Part shown: positions 1 to 8,676 of the stretch, one piece after another
Layout of the letters: every line of letters begins with the position of its first letter
Numbering within the stretch: position 1 is the first letter of the stretch
DNA from: Anaerolineae bacterium
GTDB lineage: Bacteria; Chloroflexota; Anaerolineae; Aggregatilineales; J027
Direction: 5' to 3'
Length of the DNA: 64,000 bases
Assembly: GCA_021463865.1 (NCBI GenBank)
Contig: JAJTXY010000006.1
Coordinates: 62,001 to 126,000 of the forward strand
The notes under the pieces: model-generated
The model's input: the letters and a program-made list of their open reading frames with translations, nothing else
Databases searched by the model: none
Told to the model about the DNA's origin: nothing
Position numbers and translations under genes: made by a program

Positions 1-2
1 TC

Positions 3-1103
3 GGAATTGACGCCCGCCTACTGTATTATCGGAAAGGCGGTATCTCAGAATATACCCGCCAATTGATTTTGGCCCTCGCAGAATTGGATACCACTTCCGA
101 CTATGCCATCCTGCATAATTTTCGGGATGCCGGGAATTATGCGGTTGCGTCCAATTTCCACCGCGTGAACCTCTATACCCCCTGCCACCATCGCTGGGAG
201 CGCACCGCCCTATCGGTAGAATTGGCCCGACATCGGCTGGATGTGCTGCACAGTCCCGATTTTATCCCGCCGCGCCGAGGGGCACGCCGCCATATCATCA
301 CGATTCACGACCTGCATTTTTTGCATTATCCCCAATTCCAAACCGCCGAAAGCCTGCGTTATTATCGTGACCAAATCCGTTGGGCCGTCTGCCACGCCGA
401 CCATATTTTTGCCCAGACCGAGACGACCAAACGCGAAATTGTCGAGATGCTGGATGTGCCACCGGAAAAAATCACCGTGCATTTGTTGGGGGTCAATCCG
501 AACTTTCGTGTTTTGCCAGAAAATGAAATCCAAGCGACCCTTGCCCCCTATGATTTGCCGACTCAATATCTGTTGTTTGTCAGTACGATTGAGCCGCGCA
601 AAAATATTCCCGGTCTGCTGCGGGCCTATGCCCAATTACGAACGACCCACCCCGACGTGCCAAAATTGGTCATCGGAGGTCAGCGCGGTTGGTTTGCCGA
701 TCAGGAATTGGCCCCGATTGCGGAACTTGGCCTAACCGAGCATGTGCGGCTGTTTGAGGATGTGCCTTTTGGGGTTTTGCCCGCCTTGTATAATGGGGCG
801 CGTTTGTTGGTGATGCCGTCGTTTTATGAAGGCTTTGGGATGCCCGCCATTGAAGCGATGGCCTGTGGCACCCCTGTCGTCGTCACCGAACGCGGCGCAT
901 TGCCAGAAGTGGTCGGCGAACACGGTATCTATGTCAATCCTGATGAGCCGGAAAGTATCATGCAGGGGATCACCCGGTTGTTGGAGGACTCCGCCCTTTA
1001 TGACCGATTGCGCGAAAGTGGTCTGCGACACGCGGCCACTTTTTCTTGGCGTCGGACGGCGGAAATTGCATTGGATGTTTATCGCAAAATAATCGAGTCA
1101 TAA
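3..1103 (+). CDS. GT4-family glycosyltransferase, 5'-truncated by the window edge
   Basis: The reading frame is open to the first bases: the codons from position 3 read GIDARLLYYRKGGISEYTR, the typical start of a GT4 (RfaB/WcaI-like) glycosyltransferase with its glycine-rich acceptor-side loop. The true start codon therefore lies just outside the window, and the TTG at 63 is not the start. The C-terminal nucleotide-sugar domain holds the E-x7-E type motif EGFGMPAIEAMACGTPVV. The enzyme should transfer a sugar from a nucleotide donor to a glycan or lipid acceptor on the cytoplasmic face of the membrane; donor and acceptor are unknown. A membrane glycosyltransferase follows 6 bp after the stop, so the pair probably belongs to a cell-surface glycan locus that continues to the left. 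Confidence 0.85.
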   Translation, partial: GIDARLLYYRKGGISEYTRQLILALAELDTTSDYAILHNFRDAGNYAVASNFHRVNLYTPCHHRWERTALSVELARHRLDVLHSPDFIPPRRGARRHIITIHDLHFLHYPQFQTAESLRYYRDQIRWAVCHADHIFAQTETTKREIVEMLDVPPEKITVHLLGVNPNFRVLPENEIQATLAPYDLPTQYLLFVSTIEPRKNIPGLLRAYAQLRTTHPDVPKLVIGGQRGWFADQELAPIAELGLTEHVRLFEDVPFGVLPALYNGARLLVMPSFYEGFGMPAIEAMACGTPVVVTERGALPEVVGEHGIYVNPDEPESIMQGITRLLEDSALYDRLRESGLRHAATFSWRRTAEIALDVYRKIIES

Positions 1104-1109
1104 ATCGTT

Positions 1110-2993
1110 ATGAAAAAATCGGCGCTGATTGCTCTATTCCTTTGTTACTGCGCGATGGTGGGGTCGGTATGGGTTGCCCATTCGGTATTTGAGAAGCTGC
1201 CCCATCTGGAAGATGAGATGGCCTATCTCTATCAGGCCAAGATTTTTGCGCGGGGTGATACCTATGTGGATGTTCCCCAACCGCTGCGTTCGTATTGGCA
1301 GCCCTTTTTGCTCTCGGAAGATGGCAAACGTTTTGGTAAATATCCCCCCGGTTGGCCTTTGCTGCTGGCGGTGGGGGTCAAACTCAACATGACATGGGCC
1401 ATTAACGCTTGGATTGGCATGTTAAGTGTCGCCCTCACCTATCGACTGGCCCGGGAAGTGTTTAACGAACAGACCGGGGTGGTTGCAGCGGCTCTATTGA
1501 CGATCAGCCCGATTGCCCTGTTGATTAATGGCACCTTGATGGGTCACACCTCCGCCCAATTTTTTACCCTCTTATTCCTATATGGGGCGTGGCAGATCGA
1601 AAAAGGTAAACATCCTTTTGGATGGGCGGCCATTAGTGGCATGTCGTTGGGGATGCTGGTCGCTAATCGGCCTTTAACCGCCGCTGGAGTTGCGGTGCCA
1701 TTGGTGATATACAGCGGCTTGCGAGTGCTGGTGGCGCTGATTCGAACGATTCAGCGGGGGTGGTCAAAACGAAAGACCAACAAGACCCCTGCCCGTCAAT
1801 GGCTCACCGATGAAAACGGACAAGTGATCTGGTGGGCACGCTTGGTAATCCTATACATTCCCCTCACTATTGCGACAGGGGCAGCATATTGGGCGGTTGG
1901 TGAATTGGTGCTGAAAAAAGGCGGCGACCCATTTTGGCCCAAATGGCCTGTCTTGGCAATGGGTGGTGCAATCGGAGTAGCGATGATGGCATGGGTGGTC
2001 TTGCGCGAACCGCCTGCTGAACCGGTTGAAAATCCACACTGGCCCGTTCAAATTGGCAAAACCTTACGCCCGCTGTTGATATTGGCAGTGTTTACGGTGG
2101 CCTATGGCGCGTTATATCCGGCCTTTAATTATGCGGTGGTCGGCGACCCCTCCAAAAACCTCTATGAGTATGTTTGGAATTACGACAAAATCGGTTTTGG
2201 TGAGGGGCATGGCCGCAATACGGGTGGACATAGCTGGTATTGGGCCAAGTATTATTTGCGCAAAGACACCGTTTGTTATAGCCGCGATTTGTTTGGGTGG
2301 GTGAAGCAACCTGACAACCCGCCAGATTCGCCAACTGCTGTCAGCCGAAACGATTGTATGGTAGATAAGGCCGGATTGAGTTGGGTGCTGCTGCCACTTG
2401 GCCTATTTTTTGGCTGGCGACGGCGTTGGATGTGGCTGATTGCGCTGACGGCGGGTTCGATTATTTTTGTGACCCTGTTTTATTGGATTGGGGCAGGCGT
2501 TTACAGTGCCCGTTATTATTACGAAGCGACGGCACTTCTAGCCATTATTTCGGCGGCAGGTATCACAGGCGTGGCGGATATGCTGAAAGGGCTGCATTTG
2601 CGCAGTGGGGTCTATATGTTGGCGGCCTTAGCGATTGGCATGTCGCTGATTGGATATACGCCGGAGCGCCTTGATAAGCTCTATCGTTTTGGGATTATCG
2701 GGGAAGATCAAATCGAACGGGTGGATCGTCTGCGTGGAGATGATGAACGGCCTGTGCTGATTATCGCCTATTTGCCGGAAATACGAATGTGGCGGGAAGT
2801 TGGGGCGTTGATGGCGTTGACCAATCCCTATCTCGATAGCGAATATGTGTTGGCCCGCGACCCAGATGGCAGTTATACCCAAGCCCTCGTGGAGCGATTT
2901 AAAGACCGTAAAGTGGTGATTTATCGGGATGGCACTTTTGCCAATTATGACCCATCGCAAGGTCAGGCAGTGGGTAAAGCCCCAAACCCTTGA
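1110..2993 (+). CDS. Polytopic membrane glycosyltransferase (GT39/ArnT/PMT-like)
   Basis: 627 residues with about a dozen hydrophobic segments. The first extracytoplasmic loop carries HLEDEMAYLYQAKIF, which matches the conserved acidic DE motif of lipid-linked-sugar-dependent transferases (ArnT, PMT and GT83 types), followed by the KYPPGWPLLLAVG loop also seen in these families. Such enzymes move a sugar from a polyprenyl-phosphate carrier to an acceptor outside the membrane. The ATG lies 6 bp after the preceding glycosyltransferase stop, so the two are probably co-transcribed. A soluble region follows the last membrane helix (about residues 530-627). The acceptor cannot be read from the sequence. 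Confidence 0.75.
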   Translation: MKKSALIALFLCYCAMVGSVWVAHSVFEKLPHLEDEMAYLYQAKIFARGDTYVDVPQPLRSYWQPFLLSEDGKRFGKYPPGWPLLLAVGVKLNMTWAINAWIGMLSVALTYRLAREVFNEQTGVVAAALLTISPIALLINGTLMGHTSAQFFTLLFLYGAWQIEKGKHPFGWAAISGMSLGMLVANRPLTAAGVAVPLVIYSGLRVLVALIRTIQRGWSKRKTNKTPARQWLTDENGQVIWWARLVILYIPLTIATGAAYWAVGELVLKKGGDPFWPKWPVLAMGGAIGVAMMAWVVLREPPAEPVENPHWPVQIGKTLRPLLILAVFTVAYGALYPAFNYAVVGDPSKNLYEYVWNYDKIGFGEGHGRNTGGHSWYWAKYYLRKDTVCYSRDLFGWVKQPDNPPDSPTAVSRNDCMVDKAGLSWVLLPLGLFFGWRRRWMWLIALTAGSIIFVTLFYWIGAGVYSARYYYEATALLAIISAAGITGVADMLKGLHLRSGVYMLAALAIGMSLIGYTPERLDKLYRFGIIGEDQIERVDRLRGDDERPVLIIAYLPEIRMWREVGALMALTNPYLDSEYVLARDPDGSYTQALVERFKDRKVVIYRDGTFANYDPSQGQAVGKAPNP

Positions 2994-3974
2994 TTACTTA
3001 TCCTCCACTTTTTCAGGACGGCGATTTGGGGGGGGCAGTTTTTGCACAGGCTTGGCACGGGCAATTACATAATGGTCGAAATCGCGGGCGACATAGGTAC
3101 TCGAAAACACACTGCGGGCCTCTTGACGCACATCATGGTCATGATTGCGGCGTGAAATATGGGTCAAAATCAGCGTCTTTACGTTGGCGGCTTTGGCAAG
3201 TTCAGCGGCTTGAATCGCGGTCAGATGTCCGACCTCACCTGCCATCCAGCGTTCTTCTTCCAGATAGGTCGCTTCAATCACCAGACAATCGGCATCTTTG
3301 ACATAGGGGCGCAGACTTTCGGTATCCCCCACGTCGCCAATGACCACCAATTTCGCTCCCGGCACAACCTCCCCCAATACATCATTCGGGGTAATCACCC
3401 GCCCATCGGCTAAGGTGATGTTTTCGCCTTTGACCAATAATGCACGTTCCGGGCCATTCGGGACACCCAGTTCGGTGGCTTTTTCGGGATTAAATTGGCG
3501 GTGGTCGTGCTGCTGAAACACAAAGCCGAAGCACCCCGGCCCACGATGAATCACCGGGACGGCGGTCACTTTCATATGTTTGTCTTCTACAATCACGTCC
3601 CCGGCTTCAATCGGGATGAGATTAATCGGAATGGGCACAGGCGCACCCCGCACTACGATATTAAAAATCAAATCATGTACTCGTTCGAGGGTCGCCATGC
3701 CGCCGTAAATGTTGATGCCCTCAATCCCCTCTTCCCAGCGAATGAAGGTCGAAACCAACCCGCCCAAACCCAAAATATGATCCAAATGGCTGTGGGTCAG
3801 CAAAATATGATTGAGCCGCCGAAAGCCAATGCCACTTTTCAAAATTTGCCGCTGCGTGCCTTCGCCGCAATCTACCAAAAAGCGATATTCGTTTGCCAGC
3901 ACGATCAGCGCAGGCAGACCGCGTTGAATGCTGGGGGCGGAAGCAGAGGTACCAAGAAAGATGACTTCAAACAT
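2994..3974 (-). CDS. rnz: Ribonuclease Z-like metallo-beta-lactamase-fold nuclease
   Basis: 326 residues when begun at the ATG at 3974 (MFEVIFLGTSASAPS), which lies 8 bp past the stop of the upstream gene; a longer in-frame extension to 4091 overlaps that gene and lacks family similarity. The zinc-binding HSHLDH motif sits at residues 61-66 after a GTSxSxPS strand-loop typical of RNase Z/ElaC, and a C-terminal LTHISRR supplies a further ligand. The family cleaves 3' trailers of tRNA precursors or acts as a phosphodiesterase. It is somewhat longer than short-form RNase Z and has an R/K-rich tail. The gene is convergent with the preceding membrane transferase, the two stops abutting. Confidence 0.8.
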   Translation of the reverse strand: MFEVIFLGTSASAPSIQRGLPALIVLANEYRFLVDCGEGTQRQILKSGIGFRRLNHILLTHSHLDHILGLGGLVSTFIRWEEGIEGINIYGGMATLERVHDLIFNIVVRGAPVPIPINLIPIEAGDVIVEDKHMKVTAVPVIHRGPGCFGFVFQQHDHRQFNPEKATELGVPNGPERALLVKGENITLADGRVITPNDVLGEVVPGAKLVVIGDVGDTESLRPYVKDADCLVIEATYLEEERWMAGEVGHLTAIQAAELAKAANVKTLILTHISRRNHDHDVRQEARSVFSSTYVARDFDHYVIARAKPVQKLPPPNRRPEKVEDK

Positions 3975-3981
3975 GCGTGCT

Positions 3982-6078
3982 TCAATCTTCTGTTCTGATG
4001 AGAATAGGCTGGCTGAGTTGCAGATAGTTCCCCCGCAGTTGATAAACATCGGGGTTATAAATCGGTAGTTGGTTGGTGGGGCGGCCTTCATAGACTCCTA
4101 GTGTTAGCAGGTATTCCTGTTCGCGCAGGGTGTCCGGCAAAATCAAATAACCAACTTGGATGACGACATCTCGTGGGCGCAGACGGTCAGTTTCGACACT
4201 GAAGCCGTTGATTTCGTTATAGGGGCTGGATTGGGGGGTATCATGCAAGCGCACAAATACGCCAATATCGTCTGGCAATGGGCCGTCTATCCGCCAATAA
4301 CTCACTATGGTTAACACATCCCCCGGCTCAAAATCAGGTTGTGTAGACACCGGCTCAATTCCGATAAGGGTCAAACTACTGTTGAAGCGGAAAGGTAATC
4401 GCACCGTCTCAAACGTCTGCCCCGCCGTTCGTGGATAATACAAGGTACTCAAAGCGGTCAACTGTCCACCCTTGTCGGCTAAGGCTTGTTCCGCATCGAG
4501 CAGCCATCCTACTCCATCGGGTAGACTTGTGTTTTCTAAAGGTTCCGCAAGATGTACCCATTCCAATAGCGGCGCGGGAACGGTGTTGCGCTGCTCAGTA
4601 TCCACAAACAGCAATCGCATGGGCTGACCGCCTGCTGTCAAGATCAAATCGGTGTCGCAGTCGGCAACCCGGAACGGAATGTCCTCGCGGTGCAGCATCC
4701 ATTCCAATAGACGGGAATCCGATTCTCTGTCGTTGATTCGGGTCGCGCAGATGCTGACGGGTGGGTTATCAGCATTGTTTTCCAGATAGTAGGCGATTTC
4801 CCCTAAATTGGTGTGATAGGCGGCCTGCATATCTTGTCGGTCTGACCAATTGGTAAACAGGTTATCGCGCAGACGTAGGAAATTCGCTCCAAAATCCAAC
4901 AGCATTAATATGACCGCCAGATACACTACTGGCGCGGGCCATGCCAACCAGCCTTTTTGCTCTTTTAGCCGGTGCAAGCTGGTGGGTAAATCGCTCTGTT
5001 TGAAAAATCGGATAAGCTCAAAAACGCCTAAGCCAATCATGATGTAAATCAAGGGCGAGACGAACGATAATGCCCGATAGTCTGGCCCTTCATCGAACCA
5101 TAGATCAGGTAACAGACCCAAGACAAAAAAGATCAGCAGAAGGCCGTAATTGGCATGGCGGCGGAGGCGGAAAGCACTATAAATGCCAAAAGCCAATATG
5201 ACTGGTTCGATAAACGAGATTAGGGGTAGGCCGGGGACATTGTGCGCTGGATTTTTGTCACCCGCCTCCAACCAGAAAAAGCCCAAAATCGTGCGGCCAA
5301 TGGATTCAATAAAAGCGATAATGCTGGAGGGGCGCTCGGCAATAAAGATATATGGCCCGCTGTAGGTGGGGTTTCGCAGCACCGAGATGAAATAGGGTAG
5401 ACCCAAAATGGTTGCCAAAAGAATCGCATAACTGCTGTTCCACCACAGATAACGGGATACTGATTGGTGGGTATAGCGCAAATACAGGACAAAAATGAAG
5501 ATGCCGATGCCTGCCATCAACCCAGTGTAGTGTTCATAAGCAGCAGCGGACATGGCAATCGCCAACACGGTATAGGGGGCGGTCTGCGGCAGTAAGGGGC
5601 GAATAGAGCGGCCTAGATGGAAGGCTTTTAGGGCAGCGGCAAGGACTATCAACATCATTAAACCAGATAATGATGTTTCAGTGACGGTGCGAGCGGCAAT
5701 CACGGGCCATATCCCCGCTAACATCGCCAGTAATGCAATAAACCCCACCCCGCGACCAAACAGACGGCGAGCCACTGCAAAGGTTAATGCCATTGTCAGC
5801 AGAGAGGCCATCAAGGGCAAGAAACGCATCACAAAAAAGCCATCTCCGACGATGATTTTGGTGGCCGCAATCAAAATGGGGAAAGACGACTCTGTCCCGG
5901 AGGGCTGGGTGTCGAAAAAGACCTGTATATTGCCATTACGAATGCTTTCGGCCAGACGCAGGGTCGTAATTTCTTCGTCTGAAAAACCTAATGGAAGGGT
6001 GGCGATGTCCCATGCCCGCAGCACAAACCCTGCAATCAGCAGCAGCGCGACCAGCAAGGTATCCCAACGTTTAGCCAC
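3982..6078 (-). CDS. Polytopic membrane glycosyltransferase (GT39/PMT_2-like)
   Basis: 698 residues. The N-terminal half has roughly ten membrane spans, with LGFSDEEITTLRLAE in the first external loop (the conserved acidic pair of PMT_2/ArnT-like transferases) and a later DTQPSGTESSFPILI loop. The last ~280 residues form a soluble, probably extracytoplasmic, beta-rich domain. It resembles many Chloroflexota proteins annotated as glycosyltransferase family 39. The likely role is surface glycan or protein glycosylation from a polyprenyl-phosphate-sugar donor. It is transcribed with rnz (8-bp gap). Substrate unknown. Confidence 0.7.
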   Translation of the reverse strand: MAKRWDTLLVALLLIAGFVLRAWDIATLPLGFSDEEITTLRLAESIRNGNIQVFFDTQPSGTESSFPILIAATKIIVGDGFFVMRFLPLMASLLTMALTFAVARRLFGRGVGFIALLAMLAGIWPVIAARTVTETSLSGLMMLIVLAAALKAFHLGRSIRPLLPQTAPYTVLAIAMSAAAYEHYTGLMAGIGIFIFVLYLRYTHQSVSRYLWWNSSYAILLATILGLPYFISVLRNPTYSGPYIFIAERPSSIIAFIESIGRTILGFFWLEAGDKNPAHNVPGLPLISFIEPVILAFGIYSAFRLRRHANYGLLLIFFVLGLLPDLWFDEGPDYRALSFVSPLIYIMIGLGVFELIRFFKQSDLPTSLHRLKEQKGWLAWPAPVVYLAVILMLLDFGANFLRLRDNLFTNWSDRQDMQAAYHTNLGEIAYYLENNADNPPVSICATRINDRESDSRLLEWMLHREDIPFRVADCDTDLILTAGGQPMRLLFVDTEQRNTVPAPLLEWVHLAEPLENTSLPDGVGWLLDAEQALADKGGQLTALSTLYYPRTAGQTFETVRLPFRFNSSLTLIGIEPVSTQPDFEPGDVLTIVSYWRIDGPLPDDIGVFVRLHDTPQSSPYNEINGFSVETDRLRPRDVVIQVGYLILPDTLREQEYLLTLGVYEGRPTNQLPIYNPDVYQLRGNYLQLSQPILIRTED

Positions 6079-6112
6079 TATTATTTACTCCTCCCTACCG
6101 CATGGCGGCACA

Positions 6113-6613
6113 CTATTGGGCCGTCGCAATCGCAGTAAATACCAGTACAATCACGCCAAGCCCTGCTAGTCCCCACATCAGCCGGACTTCCCGCGCCAAC
6201 AGGCTTTCTAATGGATTCGGCTGCCCCTTACTTGCCAACAAAATGGCCCGTTCAATCTCCGGGGCTAGGCTAAATTGAGTCAGCAGGGTCAGCCCAACCA
6301 TCCCGGCAAAAGCGACATGTTTGAGAAGCATGGCGAAACTCCATGTATTCTCAAAAGTTAGGAAACCCTCATAATTGGGATCACCAGACATCTGTACCAA
6401 GCCTGTGCCAACCAGCATGACTAAACTGAAATTTGCCATCGGGCGGAAACGGGCTTGAATCCCCAACACCACTTTACGACGTTCTTCTTGATTGGCAAGG
6501 CTACGTGCAGATTCCGGCCAGACGAGGAATAAAATCATCACAAGGCCGCCAATCCAAACGACGGTAACGATTAGATGAACAAAATAGGAAATAGCGAGAA
6601 TGGTATCTTTCAT
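6113..6613 (-). CDS. CopD-like four-helix membrane protein
   Basis: About 166 residues from the ATG at 6613; a TTG at 6628 would add five residues. Four hydrophobic segments are visible, the first containing SYFVHLIVTVVWIGGLVMIL, a histidine-bearing helix typical of the CopD/copper-resistance D and related DUF4149-like families. RFRPMANFSLVMLVGTG and LKHVAFAGMVGLTLL form the second and third spans. Family members sit in the inner membrane and are linked to copper or haem handling, but specificity is not readable here. The ABM-like gene ends about 19 bp upstream, so the two are likely co-transcribed. Confidence 0.6.
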   Translation of the reverse strand: MKDTILAISYFVHLIVTVVWIGGLVMILFLVWPESARSLANQEERRKVVLGIQARFRPMANFSLVMLVGTGLVQMSGDPNYEGFLTFENTWSFAMLLKHVAFAGMVGLTLLTQFSLAPEIERAILLASKGQPNPLESLLAREVRLMWGLAGLGVIVLVFTAIATAQ

Positions 6614-6631
6614 GTGTTCAGTGTTCAAAGA

Positions 6632-6925
6632 TCAAAAAAGGATACTGTCAATAATTTCACCGTCAAACCATGTCGGGTCACTCGCCAAAAACTGCCGCAC
6701 TTGGAGATAGCGTTCGTGTTGGGCAGGATGATTGGCATTGGCAAGATAGGCTTCCCGACTTTCAAACATGACGACTAACATCACCTCGTCTGGGTCACGA
6801 TCCAACTGATAGACATGTACTGCGACAATGCCGGGAACCGCCACACTTTCTTGCTCATGTAGGGTCTGTAATGCAGCCTCGCGCATCCCCGGTAATATCC
6901 GGTAATGTCCGATAGTGCCATACAT
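6632..6925 (-). CDS. Small ABM-like (dimeric alpha/beta barrel) protein
   Basis: 97 residues. The pattern MYGTIGHYRILPGMREAAL, PGIVAVHVYQLDRDPDEVMLVVMFESREAY and a closing helix matches the antibiotic-biosynthesis-monooxygenase/ferredoxin-like single-domain fold: beta strand, helix, paired strands, then the FES-R-EAY segment. Such proteins are quinol monooxygenases, haem-degrading enzymes or proteins of unknown role. No catalytic residue can be assigned here. It precedes the CopD-like gene on the same strand. Confidence 0.6.
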   Translation of the reverse strand: MYGTIGHYRILPGMREAALQTLHEQESVAVPGIVAVHVYQLDRDPDEVMLVVMFESREAYLANANHPAQHERYLQVRQFLASDPTWFDGEIIDSILF

Positions 6926-6985
6926 AAAGTGCCTGTCTCCTTGTAACGCCGATGCGATAGCCCCTCAATTGTATCGCAAAATAAA

Positions 6986-7014
6986 CAGGGACAGAGATTT
7001 TGGCCCTGCCCCTG
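6986..7014 (-). terminator. Intrinsic terminator after the anchored glycosidase gene
   Basis: Read on the minus strand, a 9-bp stem (CAGGGGCAG/CTGTCCCTG, one G-U pair) with an 11-base loop is followed by TTTATTTT. It lies about 25 bases past the stop at 7040. Confidence 0.6.
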
Positions 7015-7039
7015 CTTTGATTGCTAAATTATCGAGGGT

Positions 7040-8590
7040 TTATTGTGCTTGTGCGCGGCCCCGGAAATCCATCTCGGCAATCTGTCCCCATGCCGGTGAC
7101 AAGAAATAGTTGGGGCGGATCAGGGAGTAGGGTACATTGTCGTTGGTGGCGTTGAAGCTCTCTTCCGGCCCAAAATTCAGATTCCAGATGAAGGCCAAAC
7201 GCACAAAGCCCCATTCTTCCATCAGTTGAATCGCTTCGACAAGGAATTGGGCACTTTCATCCAACGTATTGTCGTTGGCAAATTCAAAATACTGGGGATA
7301 TTGACCGCCGAGGTCAGCAGTGGTGGCCCAACCAAATTCGGTCACGCACAACGGCACGGTACTGCCTGCTGCGCTGATCTTGTTGGCATAGGTGGTCAGC
7401 GTGGTATAGAACGACCACGAAGGATGCGGACTGTCAAATGGCCCTCGGAAGGTGGCAGTGGAGTCGTTCGGTACTTGGTCATAGGGCACGTTCGGGCCGA
7501 TGTTATAGCCATTGTGGTGCGCCCCATAACAGTCAATCACATCCAGTACACCCGCCGCGATCAGTTCATCGGTATAACGGAAGTCGTCATGTACGGCTTC
7601 ATTGTTGACACCCGTCGGTGAAAGCGCCCCACTGACCACCAAGATATTCGGGTCAAGGAAGCGGATGGTGTTAGCCGTCACGCGCAGCATTTCCACATAT
7701 TCTGGCGCATTAATGCCGTTAATGCTGGCCCATTCGCGGTCAAGATTCATTTCATTCCAGACTTCAATGGCATGAATCTTGCCCGGGTAGCGCATAATCA
7801 ACTGACCAATGAAATCGGCGAATTTTTGATTGTCGGCGGGTGGGCCGTGTTTGGTGAGGTCAGCACCGGCTTGACGTGCCCATTCAGGAGCCGTTACCAC
7901 ACCGACCAAAACCTTGAGGTTCTTTTCGGTGATGGATTGGAAGAATACGTCCAAATAGCTCCAGTCATAGACGCCCTCTTCGGGTTCAACAAATTCCCAA
8001 CGCACCTGCAATTTGACCCAGTTCAGACGCAGTTGATTGGCTGCGGCATCCAGTGTACCCGCCATCGAATTGGCATCTTTGCTGTAAGGCACCATCACCT
8101 GTGCACCGAGGTCAAAACCTGTTTGCTGTGTGGCAGGAAGAGTCGGGGCAAAAGTGGGGGTCGGGGTTGCATCTTGTTGAGCAGGTTGGGCAGGTGGGTT
8201 ATTTTCCGCGCCACCGCTCGCGGCTGCTTCTGGGTTGGATTCGCCCTCACCCGATGCCTGTGCCGCCTCATTATTATCCGTTGAGGCAGGTGCTTCCACG
8301 TCGGAATTGGCAGAGGTATCCTGCGCCGTGTCTTCATTCACGCTGGCATCGGTTTGGTCGGCAGGGGCCGCTTCTTGGTCAGATTGGTTGGCAACGATGG
8401 CGGCGGCGTTGCTGCCCATGTTGTTATTGCTATTGTTGCCATCATCGCCTAAATTACCAGTGCCGAGATAAATGGCGACAAAGGTTGCTACTCCCACCAA
8501 AAGGGTGACAGCCATCCAAACGGCCATAAAACCACGCAGTTGTCGTTGGTGAGTCGGATTGGAGCGCTGCATATGCGTTGCTGTGTTCAT
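7040..8590 (-). CDS. Membrane-anchored clan-A glycoside hydrolase-like protein (GH39/GH5-like)
   Basis: 516 residues from the ATG at 8590, which has AAAGGAACTCT just upstream; a longer frame to 8653 lacks a ribosome site. A short basic N-terminus and one membrane span (about 21-43) lead into a ~110-residue Asn/Glu/Ala/Thr/Gln-rich linker, then a TIM-barrel domain (about 160-516). IEVWNEMNLDREW places the acid/base Glu at 280 and CVTEFGWAT places the nucleophile Glu at 418, the paired residues of clan GH-A retaining enzymes. The substrate is not predictable; glycan turnover on the outer face of the membrane is likely. It has a secreted paralogue immediately upstream (8677-10326) on the same strand. 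Confidence 0.75.
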   Translation of the reverse strand: MNTATHMQRSNPTHQRQLRGFMAVWMAVTLLVGVATFVAIYLGTGNLGDDGNNSNNNMGSNAAAIVANQSDQEAAPADQTDASVNEDTAQDTSANSDVEAPASTDNNEAAQASGEGESNPEAAASGGAENNPPAQPAQQDATPTPTFAPTLPATQQTGFDLGAQVMVPYSKDANSMAGTLDAAANQLRLNWVKLQVRWEFVEPEEGVYDWSYLDVFFQSITEKNLKVLVGVVTAPEWARQAGADLTKHGPPADNQKFADFIGQLIMRYPGKIHAIEVWNEMNLDREWASINGINAPEYVEMLRVTANTIRFLDPNILVVSGALSPTGVNNEAVHDDFRYTDELIAAGVLDVIDCYGAHHNGYNIGPNVPYDQVPNDSTATFRGPFDSPHPSWSFYTTLTTYANKISAAGSTVPLCVTEFGWATTADLGGQYPQYFEFANDNTLDESAQFLVEAIQLMEEWGFVRLAFIWNLNFGPEESFNATNDNVPYSLIRPNYFLSPAWGQIAEMDFRGRAQAQ

Positions 8591-8620
8591 AGAGTTCCTT
8601 TCTCGAATGAGTGCGGTTAT

Positions 8621-8658
8621 AAAAAGACAACCCCCTCTCTTATCACAATACAAGGGGG
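8621..8658 (-). terminator. Putative terminator between the two glycosidase genes
   Basis: Minus strand: CCCCCT/AGGGGG stem (6 bp) with a 16-base loop, followed after five bases by TTTTT. The long loop makes it weaker than the other hairpins here. It would end the transcript of the 8677-10326 gene, though read-through into 7040-8590 is possible. Confidence 0.4.
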
Positions 8659-8676
8659 CTATAAGTCGGTTGAAAC

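Noticed and set aside
63..1103. TTG at 63 as the start of the first glycosyltransferase
   Set aside because: The in-frame codons upstream from position 3 carry the conserved N-terminal GT4 motif, so the gene is truncated by the window edge.
8053..8508. 151-codon plus-strand open frame opposite the anchored glycosidase linker
   Set aside because: It is antisense to a low-complexity linker and has biased Cys/Arg/Pro content with no motif.
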